Assembly (NCBI RefSeq): GCF_900465345.1
Contig: NZ_UEGO01000010.1
Span: 62,001-126,000, forward strand
Reading direction: 5' to 3'
Source of the DNA: Asaia bogorensis
Lineage (GTDB): Bacteria; Pseudomonadota; Alphaproteobacteria; Acetobacterales; Acetobacteraceae
DNA length: 64,000 bases
Shown here: piece by piece, positions 28,347 to 38,147 of the stretch
How positions within the stretch are numbered: the first letter of the stretch is position 1
Layout of the letters: every line of letters begins with the position of its first letter
Program-made: the position numbers and the translations under genes
The notes under the pieces: generated by a model
Seen by the model: the letters and a program-made list of their open reading frames with translations, nothing else
The model's database searches: none
Told to the model about the DNA's origin: nothing

Positions 28347-31300
28347 TCAGACGGTGAAGTATTTGGCGCGTGGATTGAGCATGACCAGTGCGGAAGTCGA
28401 TTGCTCAGGATGGAGCTGGTAGCCGTCCGAAAGCGACACGCCAATGCGTTCGGCATCGAGCAGCTTCAGAATGGGCTCCTGATCTTCAAGGCGTGGGCAG
28501 GCCGGGTAGCCAAAGGAGTAACGCGAGCCGCGATAGGATTGCGCCAGCATCTTTTCCATGTCGCGATCGTCTTCGCCGGCGAAGCCGAGCTCGGCACGAA
28601 TACGCTTGTGGGTATATTCCGCCATCGCCTCGGCCATCTCCACCGAAAGCCCGTGCAGATACAGATAGTCCTGATAGCGATTGGCCTCGAACCAGTCCCG
28701 CGCCAGATCCGATGCTTTCTGACCGACCGTCACGACCTGAAGTCCCACCACGTCGCGCTGGGCATCGTCGATATCGCGCACGAAATCCGCAATGCATTCG
28801 CCGTCTTCGCGCGGCTGGCGAGGCAGGGCAAAGCGCGCGGCCTCCGTCACGCCATCTTCATGGAACAGCACAAGGTCGTTGCCTTCACCGGCAGCCTTCC
28901 AGTAGCCGTATATGGCCTGAGGCTTGAGAATGGCCTCTTCCGCGCAAAGTGCCAGCATACGCTTGAGCACGGGGCGGAGCTCCTGCTTGGCGTAGACCAT
29001 GAACTCTTCGAGCGAGCGTCCCTGCTTACGGAAGCCCCACTGGAACTGATAAAGTGAGCGCTCATTCAGGAAGGGCAGCACGGCAGCAGGCGTGGCCTCG
29101 ACGACGCGTGAGCCCCAGAAAGGCGGTACGGGTACCGGCTCGCCACCGGCAACACGGCTGCGGCGTGCGCGTGCGGCCTCCTTGTCTATGGGGGCAAAGC
29201 CGCGTGTCTCGGCCAGCTCCGGCGCACGTTCGGTCTTGCGCTGCTTGCCCGCCCGACGTGTCTGGATGGCGCTCAGATAGTCGTCGAACTGGTCGTTCAC
29301 GACCTTATCCATGAGCGAAAGCCCATCGAAGGCATCGCGCGCATAGGCCACACGACCCGGTGCTTCGATGCCATAGGAGCGGGCGCATTCGTCTTCGACA
29401 TAATTGCGTGTCAGCGCCGCACCGCCGAGGAAAACCGGAACATCAATGCCCTGTCGCGCCATTTCCTCCAGATTTTCGCGCATGATCACCGTCGATTTCA
29501 CCAGCAGGCCGGACATGCCGATAGCCTGCGCATTATGCTCGCGCGCGGCGGCAATCATGTCAGCCAGAGGCACCTTGATGCCGAGATTGATGACGCGATA
29601 GCCGTTATTGGTGAGGATGATATCGACGAGGTTCTTGCCGATATCATGCACGTCGCCCTTGACGGTGGCGAGCACCATCGTGCCGCGTGCCTGACCCTCT
29701 ACGCGCTCCATATAGGGTTCGAGCCAAGCTACGGCGGTTTTCATGGTTTCCGCCGACTGCAGCACGAAGGGCAGCTGCATCTTGCCTGCGCCGAACAGCT
29801 CGCCCACCACCTTCATGCCATCCAGAAGCACGGTGTTGATGATGTCGAGCGGCGGCATTTCTTCCATTGCCGCAGCAAGATCATCCTCGATGCCCTTGCG
29901 ATCGCCATCGACGATACGATCCTTGAGACGTTCGGCTGGCGTCTCGGCGCGACGCTTCTGAACGGCATCAGCCGCCTTGCGGCCTGCAAAGAGTTCCAGC
30001 AGTCTCTGGAGCGGGTCATAATCCTCGCTGCGTCGGTCGAAGATCAGATCCTCGGCCACCTTTACTTCCTCAGCGGCAATCAGATGCAGCGGGCGGATCT
30101 TGCTCACATGCACGATGGCACCCGTCATGCCCGCCTTGACGGCATGATCGAGAAAGACCGAGTTCAGAACGGCGCGGGCCGCCGGATTGAGGCCAAAGGA
30201 GATGTTCGACAGACCGAGAATGATCTGGATATCGGGGAAGCGCTCGCGGATCATCCGGATGCCTTCGAGCGTCCAGACACCCAGCTTGCGGTCGTCTTCC
30301 ACACCCGTGGCAATGGTGAAGGTCAGCGGGTCGATCATCAGATCGGATTGCGGCAGACCGTGCTTGGTGCAGGCGAAATCGACCAGACGCTCGGCAATGC
30401 GCAGCTTGTCTTCCGGCGTCTTGGCCATGCCCACTTCATCAATGGTGAGCGCAATTACTGCCGCGCCGAATTTGCGCGCCAGAATCATGCGGTCCTGGGC
30501 ATGGCCTTCACCATCCTCGAAATTGATCGAGTTGATGATGGGCTTGCCGCCATGCAGCTTGAGCGCAGCCTCGATGACAGGGGTCTCGGTTGAGTCGATC
30601 ACCAGAGGTGCATTCACGGAAGACGTGAAACGCGTGACGACCTCATTCATCTCGGCAATTTCGTTGCGCCCAACAAAGGCCGTGCAGAGATCGAGCGCAT
30701 TGGAGCCTTCAGCGGCCTGCTCGCGCCCGACGGCAACGCAGCCATCCCAATCGCCAGCTTCCTGCAACTCGCGCCATTTCTTGGACCCGTTGGCGTTGCA
30801 GCGCTCGCCAATGGAGAAATAGGAGTTCTCCTGTCGCAGTGGCGTCTGGGTATAGAGACTGGCTACAGACGGCACCCAGTGATGGATGCGCTTGACCGGA
30901 GCGGGACGATGACCGGTCCCGCCACGCCTGCGAAGCATCCCGTCCAGCGCCTGGATATGCGGGGTGGAGGTGCCACAGCATCCGCCCACCAGATTGAGCC
31001 CATCCTCCACGATGAAGCGCTCGACCCAGCTAGCCATCTCACCGGGGGTAAGGGGATAGTGCGTGGTGCCGTTCACCAGCTCGGGCAGGCCTGCATTGGG
31101 CTGGATGGAAATCAGGCCGGGCCAGTTCTCGGACAGCCATTTCACGTGTTCCGCCATTTCCTGCGGGCCGGTGGCGCAGTTCATGCCGATAAGCGGCACG
31201 TCCAGCGCGTGAATGGTGGTGGCGGCTGCGGCAATATCCGGGCCGACCAGAAGTGTGCCGGTGGTCTCTACCGTCACCTGCACGAAAATGGGGGCGTCAG

Positions 31301-31847
31301 AGCCCAGCTCGCGCCGTGCAGCCTTGGCGGCATTGACAGCAGCCTTGATCTGAAGCGTGTCCTGGCAGGTCTCGATCAGAAAGGCATCGACCCCACCGTC
31401 AATCAGGCCGCGGCATTGCTCGATGATTCCGGCTTCGAGGGTATCGTAATCGATGTTGGCGAGGCTGGGCAGCTTGGTGCCCGGGCCAATGGAGCCCACA
31501 ACATAACGGTGACGCCCGTCGCTGAAGGTCTCGGCGGCTTCGCGCGCCAGCTCGGCCGATTTGCGGTTGATCTCGCGCGCGCGGTCCTGAAGGCCAAACT
31601 CGGCGAGAGTGACGATCGAGCCACCGAATGTATTGGTCTCGACCATATCCGCGCCGACCTCGAAATACCCGCGGTGGATCTCGCGGATCAGTTCGGGGCG
31701 CGACAGCGTCAGGATCTCGGTGCAGTTCTCCTGCCCCCAGTAATCGCGCTCGACTTCCAGATCGAGCATCTGGATGCGTGAGCCCATCCCGCCGTCGCAA
31801 AGCAGGACATGGTCACGCAGGGCGTCGAGAAGATGGGGACGTGTCAT
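28347..31847 (-). CDS. metH: Cobalamin-dependent methionine synthase
   Basis: The 1166-residue enzyme methylates homocysteine using methyltetrahydrofolate through a B12 cofactor. All four modules are present: homocysteine domain with zinc ligands Cys224, Cys290 and Cys291 (NCATGP and GGCCGTS), folate domain (about 340-620, with ERCNANGSKKW and INSINFEDGEG), cobalamin domain with the DVHDIGKN motif (His734 is the lower ligand), and the C-terminal reactivation domain. Slightly shorter than the E. coli enzyme but complete. I searched its 250-base leader for B12, SAM and SAH riboswitch hallmarks and saw none. Confidence 0.98.
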   Translation of the reverse strand: MTRPHLLDALRDHVLLCDGGMGSRIQMLDLEVERDYWGQENCTEILTLSRPELIREIHRGYFEVGADMVETNTFGGSIVTLAEFGLQDRAREINRKSAELAREAAETFSDGRHRYVVGSIGPGTKLPSLANIDYDTLEAGIIEQCRGLIDGGVDAFLIETCQDTLQIKAAVNAAKAARRELGSDAPIFVQVTVETTGTLLVGPDIAAAATTIHALDVPLIGMNCATGPQEMAEHVKWLSENWPGLISIQPNAGLPELVNGTTHYPLTPGEMASWVERFIVEDGLNLVGGCCGTSTPHIQALDGMLRRRGGTGHRPAPVKRIHHWVPSVASLYTQTPLRQENSYFSIGERCNANGSKKWRELQEAGDWDGCVAVGREQAAEGSNALDLCTAFVGRNEIAEMNEVVTRFTSSVNAPLVIDSTETPVIEAALKLHGGKPIINSINFEDGEGHAQDRMILARKFGAAVIALTIDEVGMAKTPEDKLRIAERLVDFACTKHGLPQSDLMIDPLTFTIATGVEDDRKLGVWTLEGIRMIRERFPDIQIILGLSNISFGLNPAARAVLNSVFLDHAVKAGMTGAIVHVSKIRPLHLIAAEEVKVAEDLIFDRRSEDYDPLQRLLELFAGRKAADAVQKRRAETPAERLKDRIVDGDRKGIEDDLAAAMEEMPPLDIINTVLLDGMKVVGELFGAGKMQLPFVLQSAETMKTAVAWLEPYMERVEGQARGTMVLATVKGDVHDIGKNLVDIILTNNGYRVINLGIKVPLADMIAAAREHNAQAIGMSGLLVKSTVIMRENLEEMARQGIDVPVFLGGAALTRNYVEDECARSYGIEAPGRVAYARDAFDGLSLMDKVVNDQFDDYLSAIQTRRAGKQRKTERAPELAETRGFAPIDKEAARARRSRVAGGEPVPVPPFWGSRVVEATPAAVLPFLNERSLYQFQWGFRKQGRSLEEFMVYAKQELRPVLKRMLALCAEEAILKPQAIYGYWKAAGEGNDLVLFHEDGVTEAARFALPRQPREDGECIADFVRDIDDAQRDVVGLQVVTVGQKASDLARDWFEANRYQDYLYLHGLSVEMAEAMAEYTHKRIRAELGFAGEDDRDMEKMLAQSYRGSRYSFGYPACPRLEDQEPILKLLDAERIGVSLSDGYQLHPEQSTSALVMLNPRAKYFTV

Positions 31848-32097
31848 GATGGCAGTCAGTCTCGCTTTATGGGTCGGGCGCAGATGCGAAGCCGCGACTG
31901 GGCGCTACGGCTGCCTGCCTTTTTTCAGAGGCAACCGCATCTGTCCAGTATGATGCACTGCCAGAGTAACGCTAGCGATGGTGAAGCCGCTTTATGTCCT
32001 GGCTGCCGACCGCTAGTTTATGATCCATCTGTCAGGTTCACACATTCCTCAGCGAGCCATATGCTCGGTGCGTGATACAGGATGCGCGGAGGTGCGA
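31848..32097. promoter_or_regulatory. Divergent promoter region between metH and the CobW-like gene
   Basis: 250 bases with no gene of their own. They must hold the metH promoter and that of the small plus-strand gene. A short inverted repeat CGAGC-CATAT-GCTCG lies at about 32053-32067. Confidence 0.4.
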
Positions 32098-32463
32098 ATG
32101 ACGGGAGATGGACGTATCCCCTTTACGATACTGGGTGACGAAGAGGCGATGCCGTCTGATCTGGCTGACCGTTGTGATGAGGGCGCCTGCCTCGCAGTCG
32201 GAGTGGACAGGCACGCTGGATGGTCAGTCTATCGTCACATCGCGGCCGCCCCGATTGGCAGTAGGAGGCATGGCGGCCTTTGTCCCTGCTGTGTCGGGCA
32301 GGGTGACCTTGTCACGTCCCTCAATCAGTTGTTTCTCGATCGGGTGCGGGGCATCTGTCCGCAATTTTCCTACGTCATCCTCGCCTGTGAGTCCTGTCGA
32401 GTTGAGGGCATTCGGGAGTTGCTGCAACAAGATACGGTGTTCAGAGCACGTTACAGAATTTAA
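32098..32463 (+). CDS. Small protein resembling the CxCC segment of CobW/G3E GTPases
   Basis: The 121-residue protein is supported by a strong ribosome-binding site (GGAGGT, four bases before the ATG). The middle part, GLCPCCVGQGDLVTSLNQLF and then FSYVILAC, resembles the CxCC-GDL-L-F-VVIE stretch of CobW/YjiA metal-chaperone GTPases, with Cys62, Cys64 and Cys65. No P-loop is present, so it cannot be a GTPase alone; it may be a stand-alone metal-binding derivative. It is divergent from the B12-dependent metH, which may be meaningful. Function unknown. Confidence 0.65.
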   Translation: MTGDGRIPFTILGDEEAMPSDLADRCDEGACLAVGVDRHAGWSVYRHIAAAPIGSRRHGGLCPCCVGQGDLVTSLNQLFLDRVRGICPQFSYVILACESCRVEGIRELLQQDTVFRARYRI

Positions 32464-32477
32464 ATTCTATGTATTTT

Positions 32478-32506
32478 TTGCAGGCTTGTTTCGGAATTTA
32501 CATAAT
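32478..32506 (+). promoter_or_regulatory. Candidate sigma-70 promoter for the secretion operon
   Basis: TTGCAG (32478-32483), a 17-base spacer and CATAAT (32501-32506) match the -35/-10 pattern, 158 bases before the transporter start, inside an AT-rich gap (32464-32663). Confidence 0.4.
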
Positions 32507-32663
32507 AACTGTTCCAGAATATGAGGGGTTTTCGTGTCGAGTTAAGCGATTTCTATGACTTATGATAAAAACACGGAATTCTCGCTCGACAAGGGGTAGG
32601 GTATTCGCGCTATTCGAGCCCCCTGAAGTCTCAGCGGCTTAGTGAAACACAAGAGGAAGCTTC

Positions 32664-34901
32664 GTGAAGCATCGTGATGGCGTCGCTGCGGACAGCGAAA
32701 ACCATAATCCCGTCTATATCCGACTGCGCGCCGCCATGGCTGCTGCCAAGTACCATGGGCTCGATCTCGATATGCGTGACTTCGCGGCCGAGCCGGGGGA
32801 AGAGTCACCATCGCCTGCGTCTTTGGCCAGATGGTTGAACGAGAATGGTGCCGTGGCGAAGGGGATGCGTATCAAATGGCGTTATCTTGTGCGCATGCAG
32901 AACACGCCGCCGATTGTCCTGATGTTTCGCGATGGTTCTGCCGCTCTGATGGTGCGGGCCGATCCCGACAAGAATATCGTCTGGTTGCGCGATCCTCTCG
33001 GGGATGAGGGCAGTGTTCCCGTCGCTGTGGATGAACTGCGGCTGACCCAGGTCTGGACAGGTGACATCCTGCTGGTCAAGCGCCGTCGCGACATGTCGGA
33101 GGCCGATGCGCCGTTCGACCTGATGTGGTTCGCGCGCGTGGTCATGCGCGAGAAGCAGTCGCTGCGTGATATCCTGTTTGCATCGATGGTGCTTTCGGTG
33201 CTGCAGATCTTCCCGGCCATGATCGTCATGCAGGTGCTTGATCGGGTGGTGAACTACCACTCGATGTCCACCCTTGTTTCAATCACGGCCATCGTGCTGA
33301 TCTTGAGTTTCTACGAAACGTTGCTGACCTATGGACGCCGCGAGCTGACCCTGGTCATGACCACGCGCGTTGATACGCGTATCTCGCTTCATGCCTTCAA
33401 TCGCCTTCTGGCGCTGCCTCTTGAGTTCTATGAGCGTGAACAGACAGGACGCATCCTCGGCCGCTACATGTCGATCTACAGGGTGCGTGACTTCCTGACC
33501 GGCAAGCTCATGTCGACATTCCTCGATATGTTCACGCTGATTGTCATCCTGCCGCTTCTTTTCTGGATGAGTTCGACCCTGGCCTGGATGACGGTGGCCT
33601 GTGCAGGACTTATCGGGTTGATCATCGTGATCTTCCTTGGACCGATGACACGTGTCTACAACAAGATGGTTCAGGCAGAGATGGATCGCAGCTCCATTCT
33701 CTATGAAACGGTTGCTGGTATCCGCACAGTCAAGACCTTGGCTCTTGAGCCAGTCCGTCGCGAAAAGTGGGACGAGACGACAGCAGAGGTCATCCGGTGG
33801 AAGCTGGCGGCAGGGCGCATGCAGAACTGGCCCAGCACGCTGGTTATGCCACTCGACATGTTCATCAATCGCGGCATCATTCTGGTCGGGGCTTATCTGA
33901 TCCTGACCGGATCGAGCAGCATCCAGCCCGGCGCATTGATGGCGTTCATGATGCTGGGTGGTCGTGTGGCGGCACCTCTCGTGGGGCTGGCAAAGATCCT
34001 TGAAGACGTCAACGAGGTCATGACCTCTCTTGGTGAGGCGGGTCTGGTGCTGAACCAGCCAACCGAGACCAAGGCCCTTACTTCGGGGCTGAGACCGCCA
34101 ATCAAAGGGGCGCTCTCCTTTGCGCAGGTCGATTTCAGCTATCCGGGCACCACGATCAAGGCGCTCAACAACGTCAATTTCGAAATTCCTGCCGGAACCA
34201 TGCTGGGTCTCGTCGGGCGCTCAGGCTCGGGCAAATCCACTGTTACCCGTCTGCTTCAAGGTGTGAGCCGCAGCTATACGGGGTATCTGCGCCTTGACGG
34301 AGTGGAACTGAGGGAAATCAACCTTAGCCATCTGCGCCGTTCATTCGGTGTGGTGCTTCAGGATAACTTCCTGTTCCGTGGAACGGTGCGTGACAACATC
34401 ACCGCGGGTCGACCGGGTTACACAATGGATGACGTGATTCGTGCAGCCCGTCTGGCCGGGGCCGAGGAATTCATCGACCGTATGCCCGCCGGATATGATA
34501 CGCCGATCGAGGAAGGATCGACCAACATCTCGGGTGGCCAGAGGCAGCGACTGGCGATTGCCCGCGCAGTCATCAGTGATCCGAAGCTGATGATCCTGGA
34601 TGAAGCCACCTCGGCTCTGGACCCTGAGAGCGAAGCACTGGTCAATGCGAATCTTCAGCGTATCGGCAAGGGGCGTACGATGGTGATCGTCTCCCATCGT
34701 CTGTCCTCGCTGGTCGATTGCCATCAGATCTGCGTCATGGACAAGGGCAAGGTTGTCGATGTGGCGCCGCATAGCGTGCTGCTTGAACGCTGCGAAATCT
34801 ATCGCATGCTGTGGATGCAACAGAACCGCCATGAGCATTCGGCCCATAACGCCAAAAATACCGATCAGAATGACGATCCCATGCTGATGGATGAGGAATA
34901 A
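32664..34901 (+). CDS. Type I secretion ABC transporter (HlyB/LapB type)
   Basis: The 745-residue inner-membrane exporter has an N-terminal C39-like domain without the catalytic cysteine (about 1-150), so it should hold but not cut its substrate. A six-helix transmembrane domain (about 165-440) and an ATPase domain follow, with Walker A GRSGSGKST, signature ISGGQRQR, Walker B LMILDEATSA and the H-loop VSHR. This architecture exports RTX-type adhesins or toxins with a C-terminal signal. The HlyD gene starts three bases after its stop. The substrate is not in the window. Confidence 0.93.
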   Translation: MKHRDGVAADSENHNPVYIRLRAAMAAAKYHGLDLDMRDFAAEPGEESPSPASLARWLNENGAVAKGMRIKWRYLVRMQNTPPIVLMFRDGSAALMVRADPDKNIVWLRDPLGDEGSVPVAVDELRLTQVWTGDILLVKRRRDMSEADAPFDLMWFARVVMREKQSLRDILFASMVLSVLQIFPAMIVMQVLDRVVNYHSMSTLVSITAIVLILSFYETLLTYGRRELTLVMTTRVDTRISLHAFNRLLALPLEFYEREQTGRILGRYMSIYRVRDFLTGKLMSTFLDMFTLIVILPLLFWMSSTLAWMTVACAGLIGLIIVIFLGPMTRVYNKMVQAEMDRSSILYETVAGIRTVKTLALEPVRREKWDETTAEVIRWKLAAGRMQNWPSTLVMPLDMFINRGIILVGAYLILTGSSSIQPGALMAFMMLGGRVAAPLVGLAKILEDVNEVMTSLGEAGLVLNQPTETKALTSGLRPPIKGALSFAQVDFSYPGTTIKALNNVNFEIPAGTMLGLVGRSGSGKSTVTRLLQGVSRSYTGYLRLDGVELREINLSHLRRSFGVVLQDNFLFRGTVRDNITAGRPGYTMDDVIRAARLAGAEEFIDRMPAGYDTPIEEGSTNISGGQRQRLAIARAVISDPKLMILDEATSALDPESEALVNANLQRIGKGRTMVIVSHRLSSLVDCHQICVMDKGKVVDVAPHSVLLERCEIYRMLWMQQNRHEHSAHNAKNTDQNDDPMLMDEE

Positions 34902-34904
34902 GCC

Positions 34905-36359
34905 ATGAGCGACAAGGATATTGTTCCCGGGAACGGGAAAGACGAAAGCACCGAGATCCAGCAGCATGTTCCCAGACAGGCTGATGACCCGTTCTCGCCT
35001 CAGGGTCTGCCCCTGGCCCTGCTCGAATTCCATTCGCCAAGCTCGGCACTGGTCAATCTGCCTCCTACGGCATCGGCGCGCTATATCATCTGGCTGGTCG
35101 GGGCCATGTTCATTGCCGGGCTGGTCGCGGCTGGTGTGTTTCCGCTGAACAAGGTCGTCAGCACGCCGGGCAGGCTGGTTGCGGTGAACAATAATCTGGT
35201 CATCCAGCCCATGGAGATGTCCATCATCCGCTCGATTGATGTCGAACTCGGTCAATATGTGAAGAAGGGCCAGGTGCTGGCGCATCTGGATCCGACAATC
35301 ACGAAGGCCGATCTCGTCAATCTGAAGGCCCAGCGTGATTCTTATCAGGCAACAATAGCGCGGCTGCATGCCGAGGCGGATGGAACAAACTATGCGCCTG
35401 ACCTGAATGACAGTTCTGCGGCGAGAGAAGCGGCATCCTATGCCCGGCGCAAGGCTGAATATACAGCCAAGATCAGTCAGTTTGATCAGGAAATCGCGGC
35501 GATGCAGAGCCAGATCAATGGATCGCTCGCAAGTGCGGCGATGCATCAGAGCCGCGGGCGCGTGGCCAATGAGGTCCTTCAGATGCGCCGTCGGCTTCAG
35601 GCTGACCAGGTTGGAAGCAAGCTTTCAACCCTGGCAGCGCAGAGTGAGTTGATGGAAGCTGAAAGAGCCCAGATCGAGGCACAGCAGACAGCAGCTGCGA
35701 CCAAATCCAAGCTTGCGGCGACTGAGGCCGAGCGCGATGCCTATATCCAGAACTGGAAGGCACAGGTCTATACCCAGATTGCCGAGGTTCAGCATCGGCT
35801 GGACGAGGCAGTGGGTGACTATGAGAAGGCAGCCTTGCGCAACAAGCTGGTTCTGCTCAAATCTCCTGATGAAGGCGTTGTGCTCAACATTGCCAAGCTA
35901 TCGGTCGGCTCGATCATTTCACCTGCCCAGGTTCTGATGTCGATTGTACCGACTGGCGCGGCTCTTGAGGTCGAGGCAGTTCTGAAAGGAAACGATGCCG
36001 GTTTCGTCAAGCTTGGAGATCATGCCCTGCTGAAGTTCGCGACATTCCCCTACACCCAGTATGGTGGTGCTGAAGGAACAGTACGCCTCATCAGTGCGGA
36101 TGCCTTTACAGCCTCTGATGCCAAGAGCGGTGCGATGGGGCAGATGTCCGCAGGAGATGAGGATCCCTCACAGAGTGGGTATTATCGCGTAAGACTGAGG
36201 ATTGATCGGTACACACTTCACGGCGTGCCGAGCTTCTTCCATCCTACGCCTGGCATGTCTGTCTCTGCCGATATCCAGGTCGGCAAGCGTACGATGATCC
36301 AGTATCTGTTCAGCAAGGTTATTCCTGCCATGTCGAACGGCATGCGCGAGCCGAACTGA
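34905..36359 (+). CDS. HlyD-family periplasmic adaptor of type I secretion
   Basis: The 484-residue protein has a cytoplasmic N-terminal tail, one transmembrane helix at about 63-83 (IIWLVGAMFIAGLVAAG), a biotinyl-lipoyl half-motif, a long coiled coil (about 130-300, rich in Ala, Gln, Arg and Glu) and a C-terminal beta domain. It bridges the inner-membrane ABC protein to an outer-membrane TolC. It is translated directly after the transporter gene. Confidence 0.92.
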   Translation: MSDKDIVPGNGKDESTEIQQHVPRQADDPFSPQGLPLALLEFHSPSSALVNLPPTASARYIIWLVGAMFIAGLVAAGVFPLNKVVSTPGRLVAVNNNLVIQPMEMSIIRSIDVELGQYVKKGQVLAHLDPTITKADLVNLKAQRDSYQATIARLHAEADGTNYAPDLNDSSAAREAASYARRKAEYTAKISQFDQEIAAMQSQINGSLASAAMHQSRGRVANEVLQMRRRLQADQVGSKLSTLAAQSELMEAERAQIEAQQTAAATKSKLAATEAERDAYIQNWKAQVYTQIAEVQHRLDEAVGDYEKAALRNKLVLLKSPDEGVVLNIAKLSVGSIISPAQVLMSIVPTGAALEVEAVLKGNDAGFVKLGDHALLKFATFPYTQYGGAEGTVRLISADAFTASDAKSGAMGQMSAGDEDPSQSGYYRVRLRIDRYTLHGVPSFFHPTPGMSVSADIQVGKRTMIQYLFSKVIPAMSNGMREPN

Positions 36360-36389
36360 GCCTGCAAGACGGTCACGGAGGAGAGCAGG

Positions 36390-38147
36390 GTGGCTTTGAA
36401 ATCACGTCTTGCATCAATGGTTTCGCGTGATGCGAGGCTCAGGCATGGCATCACCCAGATCGAGTCCGGTGAAAATGCCGTGCAGGGATTCGCCCTGCTT
36501 GCCCCTCTGGCTACACAGGGAAATGTCGAAGCGCAATACCGCGTCGGCAAGGCCTATCTTGAAGGCTGGGGTACCCCACCCAGCCTGGAGGATGGGACGA
36601 AGTGGATGCGCAAGGCCGCCGAGAGTGGTCATGTGCAGGCACGCCTCATGCTGGCCACGCTGTACCTTGTGGGCTTTCCCGAGGGGTTTGACGAAAACCG
36701 CCCCTCCCTTCTGGTTAACACACGCGATCTCAAGCGGGTTCCTGACTATCGGCAGGCTGCTCACTGGAGTCGCCTTGCCGCCATTGAAGGCCAGCCCGAT
36801 GCCCAGGCATTGCTTGCCTATGTCCTGACAAACGGCCCTGACGATCTGCGTGACGCGGTGGAGGCGCGGGAGTGGTATGAAAAAGCCGCTGCTGCAGGAT
36901 CGGCGCAGGGGCATCTAGGGCTCGGTATGGCGCTGCATACCAATCCCGGGTCTGAGGAAGATATTGCCCGCGGAACTGCCGAACTTGAACTGGCATCGCG
37001 TGCGGGACTGGCTACGGCCTTTTATTTCCTGGCCTGGATCAATGAACAGGGAATAGGCCAGGCACCTGATTTCTCCACCGCTGCGCGCTACTTCGAGAAG
37101 GCGGCCGAACGTGGGGTGGTCCAGGCCCAGACACGTTATGCTCTTTACCTTCTTCAGGGCAAAGGCGTTGCACGCAGGCTGGACCGTGCGGAAACCTGGC
37201 TTCGTCGAGCCGCCATGGGAGGGGATGCCGAAGCTGCGGCACTTCTGGGTGACCTGCATATCCGCGGCGAGGAGATGGCCCCGAATTATCTCGAAGCGGC
37301 AACCTGGTATCAGATTGCTGCCGAAATGGGGCATGGTGCTGCCGCACGCGGGCTGGGGCTCCTCTATCTGACCGGCATTGGCGTACAGCGCGATCCGGAT
37401 GAAGCCGCGAAGTGGTTTCGCATATCTGCCGAGTGCGGGGATCGTGTGGCAGATGCCGATCTGGGCAATCTGGCGCTGACCGGCATCGGATCCGAGCAGG
37501 ATCGCGAGGCGATGCGCAAACGCTTTTTCAAGGCTGCGGAAAAGGGCGATCTGGTCGGGGCGTTCAATCTGGGTGTGTGCTACGCCGAAGGGGTGGGTAT
37601 CACCCGTGATGATACGCAAGCGGCTTTCTGGATGCAGCGCGCCGCTGATGGCGTTGTAAACGCACAATACTGGCTTGGTCGCATGTATCTTGAGGGGCGG
37701 GGCGTACCCCAGGACATGACACTTGCCCTACAGTGGCTCGACCGGGCAGCCAAGGCACAAATGCCAGAAGCCATGACGCTTCTGGCGCAGATACTCGTCT
37801 CTGGACGTGCGCCCCAGGGGAAGGATCATCCCCGTGCCCTCGATCTGTACCGAGAAGCGGCCAAACTGGGATATGTCGATGCCATGTTCTCCGCAGGGGC
37901 CATGCTTGGCGGTGGTCATGATGTTGCCGTCGACCGTCGTGAGGCACAGTCATGGTTCAGATGTGCTGCCGAGCGCGGGCACGCTCTGGGTCAGCTGATG
38001 CTGGGGCGTTATCTCAAGCGTGGTCTCGCTGGTGAGGTGAACCCGGTCGAGGCGCGGGTCTGGCTTGAGCGCGCCCACGCGCAAGGTGTCGACGATGCTT
38101 CGGCAGAGCTCGTCAAACTCGAGCGGCGCATGGGCGGACGTGGCTGA
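36390..38147 (+). CDS. SEL1-repeat protein in the secretion cluster
   Basis: The 585-residue protein is built almost entirely from SEL1 (TPR-like) repeats of about 36 residues, recognised by A-Y-LG-LY--G-GV-D---A--W--KAA patterns such as ARGLGLLYLTGIGVQRD and AQYWLGRMYLEGRGVPQD. There is no signal peptide or membrane segment, so it is probably a cytoplasmic scaffold. The GTG start has GGAGGAG upstream. Its end overlaps the next gene. A role in bringing glycosyltransferase and secretion substrate together is inference from position. Confidence 0.88.
   Translation: MALKSRLASMVSRDARLRHGITQIESGENAVQGFALLAPLATQGNVEAQYRVGKAYLEGWGTPPSLEDGTKWMRKAAESGHVQARLMLATLYLVGFPEGFDENRPSLLVNTRDLKRVPDYRQAAHWSRLAAIEGQPDAQALLAYVLTNGPDDLRDAVEAREWYEKAAAAGSAQGHLGLGMALHTNPGSEEDIARGTAELELASRAGLATAFYFLAWINEQGIGQAPDFSTAARYFEKAAERGVVQAQTRYALYLLQGKGVARRLDRAETWLRRAAMGGDAEAAALLGDLHIRGEEMAPNYLEAATWYQIAAEMGHGAAARGLGLLYLTGIGVQRDPDEAAKWFRISAECGDRVADADLGNLALTGIGSEQDREAMRKRFFKAAEKGDLVGAFNLGVCYAEGVGITRDDTQAAFWMQRAADGVVNAQYWLGRMYLEGRGVPQDMTLALQWLDRAAKAQMPEAMTLLAQILVSGRAPQGKDHPRALDLYREAAKLGYVDAMFSAGAMLGGGHDVAVDRREAQSWFRCAAERGHALGQLMLGRYLKRGLAGEVNPVEARVWLERAHAQGVDDASAELVKLERRMGGRG

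Noticed and set aside
28267-31847. Long plus-strand frames opposite metH
   Set aside because: They mirror a single well-supported gene and have no motifs.
31848-32097. Possible B12, SAM or SAH riboswitch before metH
   Set aside because: No B12 box, SAM-II-like pseudoknot pattern or SAH core was seen; only a short unrelated inverted repeat.
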